A DNA stretch of 64,000 nucleotides from Owenia fusiformis (Eukaryota > Annelida > Polychaeta > Sabellida > Oweniidae), in contig CAIIXF020000008.1 in the NCBI GenBank assembly GCA_903813345.2, positions 28,520,005-28,584,004 on the forward strand, written 5' to 3'. Below the pieces are notes generated by a model, which did not search any database, was not told where the DNA came from, and was given only the letters and a program-made list of their open reading frames with translations. A program made the translations under genes and the position numbers. Of the stretch, positions 10,706 through 23,900 are shown in pieces. The number at the start of each line of letters is the position of its first letter. The first letter of the stretch is position 1.

Positions 10706-11129
10706 TTTTGTACACATTTGTGTTCTTGTTTCTTTATACAGTACAGTAAAAGTTGTGAATATTGAACATTTTTTTGCTGAGAAAAAAAACAAAAAACACA
10801 GAAAATGTATATTTTATGTTTATGGAACAATATTCAATCAGAATGATGGAATCAACTTGTTAATATCAAATATTAACAATCAATCATTGATATTATTATC
10901 ACACTTTGAAAAATTGCTGTATTTTGGTTGTCTTGTTACACTACAGCTTCCCAGAGGCACCATTTGGTCATTACTTCTGTATATAATGTTTCCTTTTGTG
11001 CTCTAAGGTTTGCATTCTCCCTTGTCTATCCACTCTATATCATGATTATGATATTGCTGGCTTTGAGTATTACGCTAAGTGGTCCAAAAGTGACCATATT
11101 ATTAAACTACTGGATTTGAAAACTTAAAA
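10706..11129. other. Intergenic; lone terminus of the 4893 family
   Basis: ATCACACTTTGAAAAATTGC near 10897 followed by TTGGTTGTCTTG resembles the left end of the 4893-6021 element. Nothing else is supported. Confidence 0.35.
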
Positions 11130-11754
11130 AAGACCAAGTGCAGTATGACAAGTGATTTTAGACAGTCATATCTTTCACCATGAGTACTTTCTGAGCATAA
11201 ATACAGTGGTTTTTCTTAAAACAATATTTTTTCTTTCAAGTGAAGTACCCATGATTATAAAAATATCAATCGAACAATTCGAAAAATTATGAATAGGGAC
11301 CCCATGTCAACATTTTTCTCAAAATATCGAAAGTCTAGTTTTAAAGATATCAATTTTCGATGACCAAAATGATGCTGAAAACAATGGATAGCACGAGTTT
11401 TCCCTATGGGAAAATAACATGGGATATGTGGTTTTTAACTTTAAAGCATTTCAATACGCATCCCCTTTTCAGAAAATATAGTGTAGAAGAAACTTTCGAT
11501 ATGTTTAAATTGAGAAAGACAAGATCCTCTTTTTAGAAAATAAGCCTAACATTTTTCAAAGAGTGCCAAGGTGGGACCCCAATCTATAATTTTTCAGAGA
11601 ATTTGATTTATATTTTACTATCATGGGGACTTCACTTGAAAGAAAACATATTGTTTTAATAAAAACCATTGTATTTATGGCCAGAAACTACTCATGGTGA
11701 AAGGTATGACTGCCTAAAATCACTTGCCATACTGCACATGGACCTTTGTTTCAT
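11130..11754. mobile_element. Fold-back repeat with arms of about 170 bp
   Basis: The left arm (AGTGCAGTATGACAAGTGA.. from about 11137) recurs inverted at the right (ending CATACTGCACAT near 11740) and continues through TCTTTCACCATGAGTA and CTTTCAAGTGAAG. About 250 bp of unique sequence lies between. A fragment with TTTTCTTTCAAGTGAA is near 45440. Confidence 0.6.
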
Positions 11755-12129
11755 GACCTGAAAATAGAGTTCAAGGACTTAAAATGGCAAAATCCATGCA
11801 GGGAAGGGGATAATGTCAAAGAAAATATCATAGTAGATAATTTGATTTCTAGTGGATGGATTCTCTTCAAATGTGGTAGAAAGATGTTCATTGATGAACA
11901 GTTTTACGCAAAAATGGTATTTAGGATTCAAGGTACACACACAATTTTCCACAAATGTGTAAATTTTCCCAAATAATATGAGCCCAAAATATTCTAAAAT
12001 TAAGACAATGATTTTATATTTAAAATGTTCGCTATAGATCTTATACTAACACGAATATTGATTATATGATAAAAACAACAATTGTTATTAGAAATGTAAG
12101 ATATGGAACAGTTTGTTATTTATTTCCAG
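11755..12129. other. Upstream of gene B exon; fragment of a Helitron-like repeat
   Basis: From about 11850 to 11935, GTGGATGGATTC, GGTAGAAAGATG and TTTTACGCAAAA match the inner 5' part of the 39496-40471 element. No exon was recognised before 12130. Confidence 0.4.
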
Positions 12130-12351
12130 AAAGCCAATTGCAAAACATCCTTATGCATGAAGGAAATGATAACGATGGTACAGTCCTGCATCATGACACA
12201 GTGACTCAGATAGAGAGTGTCTCCAGAGATACCAATGTGGATAAAGATGACAGAGATATCCACGCTAATTATGAAGATGTGAAACCTTATCTTGATCATG
12301 AATTATTATCTGGTGCACAACGTCAAGCCACTTCAAAGGCTCCAGATACAG
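12130..12351 (+). CDS. Zinc-finger gene B, upstream acidic exon
   Basis: This is the paralogue of the exon at 5-265. The TTTCCAG acceptor (12123-12129) is followed by the same AA AGC opening, then QNILMHEGNDNDG, NVDKDDRDIHANYEDVKPY and LDHELLSGAQRQATSKAP, and the GTAATAA donor at 12352. It ends after one base of a codon and joins the finger exon at 18472 (G|AG CTC) in frame. It is 39 nt shorter than A's exon because the QHIKDDDK duplication is absent. No earlier exon of gene B was found between 8.2 and 12.1 kb, so the gene's start is not established here. The function of the acidic segment is unknown. Confidence 0.68.
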
Positions 12352-12409
12352 GTAATAATCCAATTTAGCTTTCAGCCTTTTTTAGCTGATTGTTGGTTGG
12401 TCGGTCAAT

Positions 12410-12545
12410 CGGTTGGTCAGTCTGTCTATTCCTTTGTCCTGACTATTCATTTATCCTGTTTATTCCTTTATTCTGTCTATTCCTTTGTCCTGTCTTTTCC
12501 TTTATCCTGTATATTCCTTTGTCCTGTCTATTTCTTTGACCATCC
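12410..12545. repeat. Pyrimidine-rich minisatellite (about 30-bp unit)
   Basis: Repeated TATTCCTTTGTCCTGTCT-like units, four to five copies, lie just after the gene B donor. Confidence 0.65.
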
Positions 12546-13984
12546 ATCCATTCACCCATCCTTATGTCAACAATTTTCATACAAATGAAATCTGCATGAC
12601 TTTCCAGGGGTTCCAGGCTAGTTATATACATCATTTGATCCCCGCTCCTAATTTTGCCTTGTTTTGGAAAAATATGCCATTTTCATCATGTGAACCTACC
12701 AAATAGTGCCATAGTTTGATGTTTACTTGGATATGTTTCATTAATCCTCCAACTGCCATTTTTGATGTATCATGCTTTAAGGCTAATATGTGGTTATGCC
12801 AACTGTTGTCAAAATTATAACTTCTGCATTAAAAACTTGTGTAAAGATCAATAGAAAAGAATTAGATATAAAGACCTTAATGCCGGAATTATTTAGACAG
12901 ATAATTAAGATATAGCGCAGTCAGATGTCCAGAAATGAGCCCTTTATAGTTCGACTTTTTCAGGAAAGCAACAAACTTGGCACAGTTGTAGAAACACTTG
13001 ATCTGAGTGGAAAATGATTTCGGGGCAAGTGATCCGGAGTTGTCTTCATGGATTTTTTAGTCTCTGACCCCAACCCCTATCAGGCGGGGAGGGGGTACAT
13101 TATAAAAAATAAATAAAAATGGTTGTGAAGTAAATTTTTTTAAATGACTTCATTTGGTGATTGCTCTGAGCCTTGAAATTGAGACAAACTGATTGTAGAT
13201 GTGGTGTTTAGTGTGGAAAATGCATTTTGACTCAATTATCTAGCGTGAATTCATCTTTTAAAGGGTCAAATATGGGACATCAAGTACTGTATTTCAAGAA
13301 TGCGATGTCTGATCATCTTGGAAAAATTCATACTAATAGGGGTATAAGTGTTCATCACAAATATAGAATATGGCTTGGGTAGCTCATGTATTTTTTGAGA
13401 TAAAAATTATTGAAATTTGAATTTTTAAGCCCTTGCGGCCTAGGGGTAACCTTATTCTACCTTAATAATTTTTAAGATATGCCATGTATGGGTCTCATAT
13501 GAGCTCAAAATGGTGCATCGAGTCTTGTTTTGTCAGATTATTTCTAACTGGATTGAAAAATGATTGGAACTTTTCAAAAAAAAAAAATTTTCATTATCGC
13601 TTCTGAAGGGCCAGGGGTAACCATATTTTACCTTAATAACTTTCAAGGTTTGTAATATATATATCCCAAATAAGCTCAAGATGGTGCATATAGTTCTGTT
13701 TAATCATAATACCTCCAATAAGATGTAGAAAATGATTGGACATTTCTTAAAATTTGAAATTTTCATTTTAGCTTATGATGGCCTGGGGAGGGGCTTATTT
13801 AACCTTGAACTTTTCTTAATTATGAGACGTATGCATCTCAAATGAGCTTAGAATTGTGTCATATACTCTTGTTTTGTCATATTATTCCTTAGGAGATGTA
13901 AAAAATTTGAAAAATGACATTTTTAGCTTTTGACAGGTCAGGGGTGATTTTATCATATATTACCATAATATAGAAGCAAAGGAT

Positions 13985-14300
13985 GGAGTGAGTTTAGCAG
14001 CCCCGTCCCCATGACCGAGGCCATTGGCAGCTTTGGTCTTAAAGCATTTATGACCCACGCTGCAATAAACCATGCTGAGCTATTCTCAACCAATCAGCGA
14101 GCTTGAAGGAACAAGTGGTAAATGCGTGCACATTAATGATGCGATTTCGTCAGAGAAAATGACCATATAGAAAGCTGTCCTTATTTCGACAACAAACTCT
14201 GATTAGCGCAGTGAGTTCAGAGATTCATTGAAAATTGATAGAGTGAAGACGAAGCTCTCTTTTGAGAAGGAAAGTCGAATGAATGCAAAGGGTAGTAAGT
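13985..14300 (+). promoter_or_regulatory. Second copy of the CCAAT promoter block
   Basis: It matches 2440-2730 through CAACCAATCAGCGAGCTTGA, GACCATATAGAAAG and GAATGCAAAGGGTAGT, then diverges before the ATG that follows in copy 1. The TATA-like box is changed. It lies inside one arm side of the 4.9-kb fold-back, so the block may be mobile or the fold-back may have grown around it. Confidence 0.45.
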
Positions 14301-14320
14301 CCAGTCACTTTAGCCTGATG

Positions 14321-14338
14321 GGGGGGGGGGGGGGGGGT
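14321..14338. repeat. Poly-G run
   Basis: An uninterrupted G run of about 18 bases immediately after the promoter copy. Confidence 0.8.
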
Positions 14339-14992
14339 TAAGGTGAGCTGCTTCTGTACAGGATTCTGTCAGTGAATAATGACAGTCAATGATTGGGCAC
14401 AAGAATGCCAAATGTTATCACAATAATTTTCAAGATAAAATGATCTCAAAATGTGGAAAATAGTCTGTTTTTCACTTTATTTCTACTGAGATGATGATTA
14501 ACAACAATTAGAAAATTCAGTGACACATTTAAATCTCAATCCATTAATTCCATTTTTCCATAGCAGTAGAATACAGATGTAATATCACATCCAATGATTG
14601 TATGAGAAATGGGGAGGATTAAACCGTTGGTCATGGGCAGGTAGATATTGATGTTTTCTCCCTTACCATATGCTATCCAAACTGACTTTTTCAGTTTTTA
14701 ACATCACATATATGCCAGGATAACCTCATCAGTATCAAATGTAAGGAGTTTATTCTTTCGCTTTAAGGCAATGATTGAAGCAGTCTAACTGAAAATATTG
14801 AGAAATATCCTTGAATCTGCTTCTTCTTATAAGAGCAAGGTTGATGGCAGAACCTCACTGTTGGGCTAAAACATTGCATTGCCTCCTTAATTTATGTGGT
14901 CACTATCTTCTTTCCATCCATTTCAAGGGTTTCAGTTTCCTCCTTAGACTATCCTTGTTCCAGTTCCACAAGTCTCTCTAGAGCTGTTTTAA

Positions 14993-15339
14993 AGGTGGAA
15001 CAATTAGTGCAAAGGGGCCATTCAACGATTATGGACCAGTGTCAAAATATATTCAAGTTTTGATATTTCATCAAGACTAACATATATGTTTATTTTTTTC
15101 CAAAGAAACCCCCTGGATGAACATTATTTCAGCTGATTCCTCTTGAAATGTTTTGGATCTTAAAAACCTATAAGTGGGACTCCCTTTATAGAAGCTTTGA
15201 ACTGAATTTACACTTCTTAATGCTTAAATTGATAGTTTATCCATACATTTTAAGAAAATAGGTATGTCAAAGCCAAATATTGCCATGATAGCTCAGAAAA
15301 AGTAAAAAAATTGAATCTTCTACAGACCTTGTTGCCCCT
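14993..15339. mobile_element. TTAA-target TIR element (347 bp)
   Basis: AGGTGGAAC and the inverse of the right end, AGGGGCAAC, are bounded by TTAA on both sides (14989-14992, 15340-15343). It is the inverse copy of 47929-48292: both have AATTAGTGCA, a CCCCCTGGAT/ATCTAGGGGG block and a TTTTTCTGAGCTATC-type block. It lies inside the fold-back 12915-17852. It looks like a non-autonomous piggyBac- or Kolobok-type element. Confidence 0.7.
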
Positions 15340-16599
15340 TTAAGCTAGTGTCCTTGTAAACATCCCAGCTGACATCAAGGCAATGAACTATTTGCAAACT
15401 TTTACGTGGGTAATATCATATTTGCATAATCACCAAATTTTCTTTATATTTCACTGTTAGCATGTTTAACTTTACATGCCCTGTCTATTATTTTGGCATC
15501 TACTATGTAGCTTAGTCATTCAACTTTGATGTTAATGAGCATAGATACAAACAGCACAAAACTGGAACAGTGAGGAAAGTTATCCTAATATCCTACTAAT
15601 TTTCTTCTGTGGAATTGGCAAGATTTCCTAAGATAGTTGGAACAAGAGGGAGCTGTTTTCCTTCCAGGCATCAAAACTGAAACCCTGGAGGAAGATGGCA
15701 AGAAGATAGTGACCTCACAATGAGGTAATGCAATATCTTAGCCCGATAGTGAAGTATCTGCCATCACCATTCACTCATATGAAGAAGCATGCCAAAGACT
15801 GCTTCTGTCATGACCTAATAAGAATCATAGTCAATACAGTTGATTTTGATGTGGTTTAAACTGGCAGTAACTTGTGCTGAAAATATTATTTGAATTGCAT
15901 ATGGCCTATGGTGAGGGGAAATTCCTCCAGTATGTATGACCTGCCTTAGATATTTCAAGGCCACTTGGCCATGAACGAAGTTTAGCCCTTACCATTTTTC
16001 ATACAATCGCTAGATGCATTCTGCTACTACTCTTAGTCAACTGATTTGCAGGAATAGAGGTTACCCAGAGGTTACGCAAGTGTTCTTAAGCTTTAAATCT
16101 TTTTTGATACCCTAAAATTAGAAGACTAGAGTCCTTATTCATTCTGATGCATTCTTACCCACAGTTTTTATCACCACATGAATGTGGCTGGACTACTCCC
16201 TCTGCTGATACTGAGGCCACAACATAAAATGTAGGTCATGGAGTAGATACCTGTGTCAAGAGAACAGATGCAAATGTTTATTATACTGTATTAATATACA
16301 GAATCTTAACAATGCTACTACTCGTGCGAGTATGAACTGGACTTATCAAACATTTTCATATCTTAGAAAATGTTCTATAAAACTAGATAGTATTGCCATT
16401 GGTACTAAAAAGGAATAAATAGCTGTTGAGGTTCATTTTTATAATTATAATTGGTAATCATTATTGTATATCTCAGTAGCAATAATATGACAAAACTAGA
16501 CTATATTCACTATTTTGAGCTCATTTGAGTAGACAATATGATATATCTTTGTTTAAATTTTTAAGGTAAAATTAGGTCATTCGTGACCTATCATAAACT

Positions 16600-16830
16600 A
16601 CACTACCAATCTCAAACTGCATCAAACAGCATGGTTTCATAAACAGTGCTGTAAAAACAGTACTGAACACAGCTGTTTTCTAAAACAGTACTGAGCTGTA
16701 AAAACAGTACTGTACTACGCTGTCCAAAACAGATGGTGTTAGAATAGCATTGTACATTGCTATATAGTGCAGTACTCTGACTGCACTGTTCAGTACTGTT
16801 TACAGCGCTGCAAGAAGATGTTGCGGATTG
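16600..16830. repeat. AACAGTACTG-rich tandem/palindromic repeat
   Basis: Many degenerate copies of AAAACAGTACTG and its inverse lie in a 230-bp stretch inserted in the right arm of the fold-back. Confidence 0.6.
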
Positions 16831-17852
16831 GGGGTGTAATATGAAAATGTCATTTTCTTATAATTTCCAATCATTTTTTCACTCCTTGGGAATGATATGA
16901 TAAAACAGGACTAAATATACCATCTTAAGCTCATTTGAGGTGACTATGTCTCATATTTAGAAAATTATTAAGGTAAAATAAGGTTACCCCAGGGCCATCA
17001 AGAGCTTGAGTGAAAATTTTGATTTTTTAGTTATATCTGATCATTTTCTCCATCTTATTGGAAGAAGTATGATAAAACAGAACTATATGCAACATCTTGA
17101 GCTAATTTGAGATGCATATATTACATATCTGGGAAATTATTAGGGTAAAATATGGTTACCCCTGGCCCTTTAGAACCGAAAATGAAAATTTGATTTTTTT
17201 TTAATTTCCAATAATTTTTTTACATTTAATTAGGAATAATATGACAAAACAATACTAAATGCAACATTTAGAATTCATATGAGGCCCAAACATTGCGTAT
17301 CTTAAAAATTATTAAGGTAAAATAAGGTCACCCCTAGGCCGCAAGGGCTTAAATATCCATATTTCGATAATTTATTTCTCAAAAATTACATGAGCTACAC
17401 AAGCCATATATCATATGAGTGATTAACACCTATATCTCTATTAGTATGAATTTTCTCAGGATGATCAGACATCACATTCTTGAAATACAGTACTTGATGT
17501 CCCATATTTGACCATTTGAAAGATGAATTCACGCTAGATAATTGGGTTAAAATGTATTTTCCTTCCTAAACACCACTTCTAAAATAGTTTTTTCTCAATT
17601 TCAAGGCTCAAAGCAATCACCAAATGAAGTCATTTAAAGAAAAATACTTTACAACTATTTTTATTTATTTTATTATAATGTACCCCCTCCCCGCCTGATA
17701 GGGGTGGGGGTCAGAGGCTTACAATCCATGAAGACAACCCCGAATCACTTGCCCCGAAATCATTTTTCATTCAGATCATATGTTTCTACAACTGTGCCAA
17801 GTTTGTTGCTTTCCTGAAAAAGTCGAACTACCAAAGGGACATCTGACTGCGC

Positions 17853-18471
17853 TAATATAACACCGTCCCAGTAATAGAGTATGGATGGCAACTCAGAAAA
17901 AATAAAAATATGGAGACCAAATTTAATGGTCGGCACAGAACCTTAATGTTATATCATATTGCTCCTCCATTTCTTGATTTTCTGGAAAACATAAAATTTA
18001 ATGACCACTCATCTTTTTTTTAATTTAGATTTTGGACTAAATCAACTCAACAGTAATCAATGATTTTTCACATTAAAAACATAAATATAAATGTATCACA
18101 GTTTTATAAGTTGTAACAAAAATAGTGTAATGGACTTTTACTCACATTTACCCTTAAATGGTTAGGGGGAGGAATTTTTTTGAAAACTTTTTTGGTCTGA
18201 AACTTTCTGGCTTTTCTTTAAATTGAATTAGGAATGTTCTAGCGAAAGAAGTGTGACTCTAACCCCCCAAGGAGGGAAATTAGAGTTGTTCAAAGTTAGT
18301 AAAATACCCAAATTGTTAGTAGTTTTGACTTAAAACGATAAACCCTTATGTTCTTAGGATATGAATTTCTTAATCAATAATGGATCAATAAAGTTATAAG
18401 TAAGCTCAAAATAACCTTTCCAATGATACCTAATACACCCTCCTATGATTGATCATATTTTCACATTCCAG
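17853..18471. other. End of gene B intron
   Basis: No gene was recognised. The acceptor TTCACATTCCAG (18460-18471) ends the intron. Confidence 0.4.
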
Positions 18472-20654
18472 AGCTCTACAAGGTTTACTGTTTCGGACAA
18501 AATTCATTGACCCCTTTTGGTAAAGTACCAGACAAAAGGCCAGGACAAATCATGCAGGGCAGTAAGACATTTTGTAATCTGTGCAATAAGAATTTCAGAA
18601 CAATCCAGATTTTTCAGAAGCATAAACAAAAATTCAAACACTTTAAGTGTGATATATGTACAAGCAGCTTCATGCAGGAAATTGACCTGATGAGTCATTT
18701 GATGAGTTCACATAAGATCAATGTTAAATGTGGTTTATGCAACAAAAAATTGAAATCTGTATTTGTAATGAGGAATCATTTAAAGAGGTTCCTGCACTTT
18801 AAGTGTACTCTTTGCTCAAAGAGTTTTGAAACAAACAAACAACTGGCCATACATTCCATGAAGCATAGTCTGAAACCATACACATGTAGTCAGTGTGGAC
18901 AATTATTTACTCATGAAGAAGATTTGAACACCCATTTCAATTCTACTCATAGATTAACTTGTGAACGGTGCTCTGAAGTTTATACTTCTAGACAAGATTT
19001 AAGAACTCACATCAGATCTAGCCATGAAGAGAGACAAGATTTAAGAACTCACATCAAGTCTAGCCATGAAGAGAAACAATTTGTATGTACATATTGTACG
19101 AAATGTTTAGCAAGCAAATCCAGCCTGAAAGTTCACTTGAGAATCCATACTGGAGAAAGACCATATCAATGTGATGTATGTTCAAAAACCTGTATCAGTA
19201 AAAATCGTTTGTATAATCACAAAATGCGAAGTCATATGGGTAAGACATTCATATGTGCTGATTGCAACAGAGCATTCAGTACCATATATAGACTCAACTT
19301 ACATAGAAGAAGACACACTGGAGAAAAACTCATCCAATGTCAATATTGTCCAAAAAAATTCCTAACAACTCAACAATTGGAAAATCATATTCGAGTTCAC
19401 ACAAAAGAACGCCCATTCATGTGTGAATATTGTTCAAAATGTTTCGCGCAAAAGTACAATTTAACCACTCATAGGAGAAGAGTACATTTAAGAGAGAAAC
19501 CATATAAATGTGAAGAGTGTTTAAAACGATTTACTCAAAAAAGTGAGCTTAAGAGCCATATGAAGATACATAGAAACACTGGAGAGAAACCTTACAAATG
19601 TGAAGAGTGTTCAAAATGTTTTAGTTGGCTAAAAAGCTTATATCTTCATAATAAAAAAATACACAGTGATGAAAAATTATTCAAATGTGAACAGTGTTTG
19701 AAACAATTTGCTCTAAAAGATCACCTTAAGAGACATATGCGATTACACACGAAGGAATTCCAGTGTGAGCAATGTTCAAAATGTTTTGAACATGAAAGTA
19801 GTTTGGTAGTTCATAGACGGCTTCACACTGGAGAGAAACCTTACAAATGTGAACATTGTTTAAAATGTTTTAGATTGCCAAAAATCTTATATCTTCATAA
19901 TAAAAGAATGCACAGTGATGAAAAATCATTCAAATGTGAACAGTGTTTGAAACAATTTGCTCTAAAAGATCGCCTTAAGAGACATATGCGATTACACACA
20001 AAGGAATTTCAGTGTGAACATTGTTCAAAATGTTTTACATGTACAAAAAACTTATATCTTCATAAAAGAGTACACATAAATGAAAAACTATTCAAATGTG
20101 AGCATTGTCCTTCACAATTTAGACTTAAAACTTCATTAAGAAAACACTTAGCAATGCACACAGGAAAATATAAGTGCAAAGTATGTTTGAAGTGTTTTGA
20201 AATGAAAAAGGAACTTTTGCTGCACGCGAAAACTCATTTTGAAGAGAAAGTCATAAAGAGAAGTGTTGAAAAGAAAAAAGTCACGTGTGAACATTGTTCT
20301 AAGGTTTTTTCTCAAAGGCATTGTCTCTTAAAGCATCTAAGTATTCATACTGGTGAGAAGCCTTTTCAGTGTGAATTTTGTTCACGGTTCTTTAGACAGT
20401 TGTTTACATTGAAGGTTCATAGAAGGATTCATACTGGTGAGAAACCATTCAAATGTGAATATTGTTCAAAGTCTTTCAGGGAAAGGGTACAGTTGAGAAA
20501 CCATAGGAGGATTCACACTGGAGAAAAACCATTTAAATGTGAATTCTGCTCAAAATGCTTTAGAGTTAAGGCATCATTGAGAATACACAGAAAAACACAT
20601 ACTGGTGAAAACTTCGCTGAGGTAATGAATGTTTTCAACAAAAATCCATCTTGA
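18472..20654 (+). CDS. C2H2 zinc-finger protein B, finger exon (24 fingers)
   Basis: The last coding exon, about 727 residues, runs from the CATTCCAG acceptor to the TGA at 20652. The first residues (ELYKVYCFGQ) align with DVRVYYYGQ of paralogue A, which fixes the exon start although no ATG is there. I count 24 intact Cys2His2 units, with HTGEKP-type linkers dominant towards the C-terminus; the last four fingers are almost identical to A's. Two local duplications set B apart. A 42-bp tandem repeat (18990-19031, 19032-19073) copies half a finger, RQDLRTHI.SSHEE, without its cysteines. A two-to-three-finger block (CEQCLKQFALKD..., near 19680-19760) recurs at about 19930-20010. It is probably a DNA-binding nuclear protein. 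No effector domain is seen. The array is evolving by unequal duplication, as is usual for this family. Confidence 0.88.
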
Positions 20655-20900
20655 TCAATCATGTGAAGATGCATACCATTGTTTATGATAAGAATATTGT
20701 AAATCTATCAGATTTTGTCAATTTGGATAAATGCCCAAGACAAAGTTAACTGTTAATAAATTAAATTAACGAGTTTATCACATAAAGAGAGTTGAAAGCC
20801 AACAAGAAACATTTTACCTGCTCAAAGAACTCATTTGGCTCATAGTGAAAAACTTTTTTATATGAGGTCAATTTTGTCATGTTACAGCTGTTGTATGTAA

Positions 20901-20906
20901 AATAAA
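20901..20906 (+). terminator. Poly(A) signal AATAAA of gene B
   Basis: A canonical hexamer 247 bp after the stop codon. The matching site in gene A has mutated. Confidence 0.6.
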
Positions 20907-23900
20907 GAATAGGTATGCTATACTAATATTATGTTTTCTCATCTTTTTCTTTCTTGTTGCTCACTGTTGATCTCTACATTTTTACATTTAATACCATATA
21001 TCCAATTTTTGTTTTACAATTAATCAGTTCATTGATACCTGTACTTAACAGGCTTGGGACACTTCTTTATACTAGATGTAGTAACTAATCACATATACAA
21101 CTTGGTAAAAATAAGGTATTCTCAACCCCCAAGTTTTTTCCATATCATGCAGTTTTCACCATTTTGAGCACTTTTTAGTGATTTTGGCCATTTTTGGACA
21201 AAATTGTCAAAAGTGAACCCCCCTCTGGAAATTTCCAAAAAGTGAACCACCCTTGGCAAATCCTGGCTACAGGCCTGTTACATTACTAATAATGTACACT
21301 TTAGAAGAACTACATGTAGGGAAGCATTTTGGATCAAAGAATTGTCTTCCCTTCCCCCTAATGTTTTAAATTTCATTTCTGGAATGTGATAATATTACAA
21401 TATTTATAACAATGGTTGTTCTGTAATAGTTAACTTCATAATCAACTTGTCAAATATCTGTATTCATATTGCATAATAATAACCATACTGTATTGTGTTT
21501 CAAAGGTAAGATTGTTGTCAGTTGCTTGCAGGCCCGTAGCCAGGATTTGCCAAGGAGGGGGTTATAATATAATATAGTTTTTCATTTAGTTGAGCATCTC
21601 CGATATATTTCTACCTATTTCGGCAACGACCATACTGCTAAGCTTATGTGTTCATAGGCGTAGCGACGGGTGCACCCTCCCCCATAACCAATAAAAATAG
21701 AACCATGAGATAGAAGAAGAGCTTTAAAATGCTTTTTATTTGAAGTTTCTAGCTCAATTTTTGTTTAATTCAAAGTAACTTTTATTTTTTGGTTTGTTTA
21801 CATTCACTGATCAATTAAGACTGGCATTACTGGGCATTATTTTTCAAAATTTGGGACCACCTTTTTTCTCCGCGGGGACATTTTTGTGCCCCTTCCCCTG
21901 TGGATTTTCAGGATACTTATTTGTGTTTTGTTAACAGTTAAATATACGCTTCACAAGCGGATCAATGGAGGGGGGTGGGGGTGGGGACGACATGGGCCCT
22001 CAACCCCCATAGGATGGCCCAGAAAAAATGTTTTAGGGCCCCAAAATTTTGTAGCGCTTCATTAGTGGGCCTTTTATAATGTAGTCCATATTGAAATGGA
22101 CAATAATTTGTCCTTTGTGATGTTTCAAATCACATGCATCAAGCAATAAAAAGTTAACGTGTAACAAATTAGGACGTCTTCGTGTGTTTACGTAATACAT
22201 CAATGAATGTATTCTCATGAGCTTTGTGCACTGTTTCAGTTTTCTACAAATCTATAATGACCACAAAATTGTGGGATCAATATTAAGGTAAGGCTATAAA
22301 ATGTTTGACAAAGAGATTAAAATACCTCTAGTTAAACCGGATTAACCTTCCTTTTTGGATCCATACTGGACATTACATGTCAATGTCCGGTTATTTTAGA
22401 ATAGTAAAGGACCAAACTTATGAAGTAATTAGAATTCATAATTATACCTGTATACATTTATATACGTTGTACCCTTTACAATAGAATAAGGTTATGTTTT
22501 TGGGAGCTTCATCTATGATTATGAGACGACGGAATTACTTGAATTACTCTTGGGACCCCACATCATCGACACTAGGGGTAGATGAGTTTATACGACTTCG
22601 TGTTTTACATCCTGAAAAAAGTACGCCCAAGCTTTGTTTTCCGAGGATCCTGGACTGCTACTCAACGTAAATGAGTCCTGTCTAGCTACTATCGATCCTC
22701 TCCCAATATACAAAAAACACTCATTTAAAATTTTAAAATATATTTAATTAATAAATCTAATATTCACAGGTTACATGAACGAGTATATTCTGCTAAGTTT
22801 ATGTACAGTCCTTTGCCAAGATGACAGACTAAGAGTACCCTGTATGTAGAAATTTAAATGCTGTTCAATATACCGAGACAGAGGTATATATTTTGTACAT
22901 GAATGCAGGCTGTATTGTAATGTGTTAATGTACCATAGTCCATTTTGGCCCTATCGTGGATAAATGGTCAATCGGAAGAATTGTGGACGTGCCGCTGTGC
23001 ACATGAACTTACTAGAGTACATTTATATTTATCCTGATGTAACGTTTTACTTACACTCCCCTCCATAAGATTGGCGACTAGAGGTCCCCATTTGGATAAC
23101 TTATAAGGGCCTGTTGATGTTTGATTTAAATCAATTCATTAAGTCATACATTTCCGAACTACACTGATATAAAAGAACACGATTTAAGATTGATACTGAC
23201 CAGGTTTAGTCGCGAGGAATAAGTCACCCCCCTTATATCCCTCTATATTAAAATAAAGGCTATAGAATATAAGAGCAGAGGGGGGGGGGGGGTGACTTAC
23301 TCCCATGTGTTTAGTATGTTATCAAATTTTAACTGATTGTTGCCAAAATTATAGAGGGAAGTGTATTATAAACTGGTATAAATGTCCAACTTCATTTAAA
23401 TAATTATACAGATTCAGAACTTAATCAAATTCTGAATCAAAACCAGTTTGAGCCGTGTACAACTTGGGATACAATAATCCATATGGGACCACTATTTCCG
23501 CCTTTACAGGATATGATGCACTTTGAGCAGATTATTGCAGTTGAAATTCTGCACATTTCAATTTTGAACATCAGCAACTTTATCAAACTGTCAAATGTTA
23601 ACCTAAATTACTTGCTAAATTCACTTTAACGCAGTATTAAACTTCACAACAAAGCTAGTAAATAATATAAAGACGTGAGAGAAAAATATTTAGGTACGAG
23701 TGAATGAATAAATCAGCCATCTTAAAATTAAGACTTAATAGCATTAACGAATTGGAAAACTGCGAACGTTAATTACTATATCCCATATACTTATTTGATT
23801 ACGTAATTATAGTTACAGTGTTTCTGACACCGTGTTTAGCTGGATTAGCATCTACCCGGTGAGATGTTTAATTTCACTAATGGCGTCGTAATCTTATAAT

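Larger units (their letters stand above)
12915..17852. mobile_element. 4.9-kb fold-back element in the intron of gene B
   Basis: The ends GCGCAGTCAGATGTCC are inverted (12915 and ending 17852) with TA on both sides (12913-12914, 17853-17854). The arms match for about 1 kb: 12915-13970 against about 16450-17852. They include a distinctive stretch with GCGGGGAGGGGGTAC and three or four tandem sub-units of about 155 bp containing GGGTAACC..TTTTACCTTAATAA. A second inverted pair lies inside (about 14830-14990 against 15600-15790). No transposase was recognised. Later insertions at 13985-14300, 14993-15339 and 16600-16830 sit on only one side. Confidence 0.7.
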
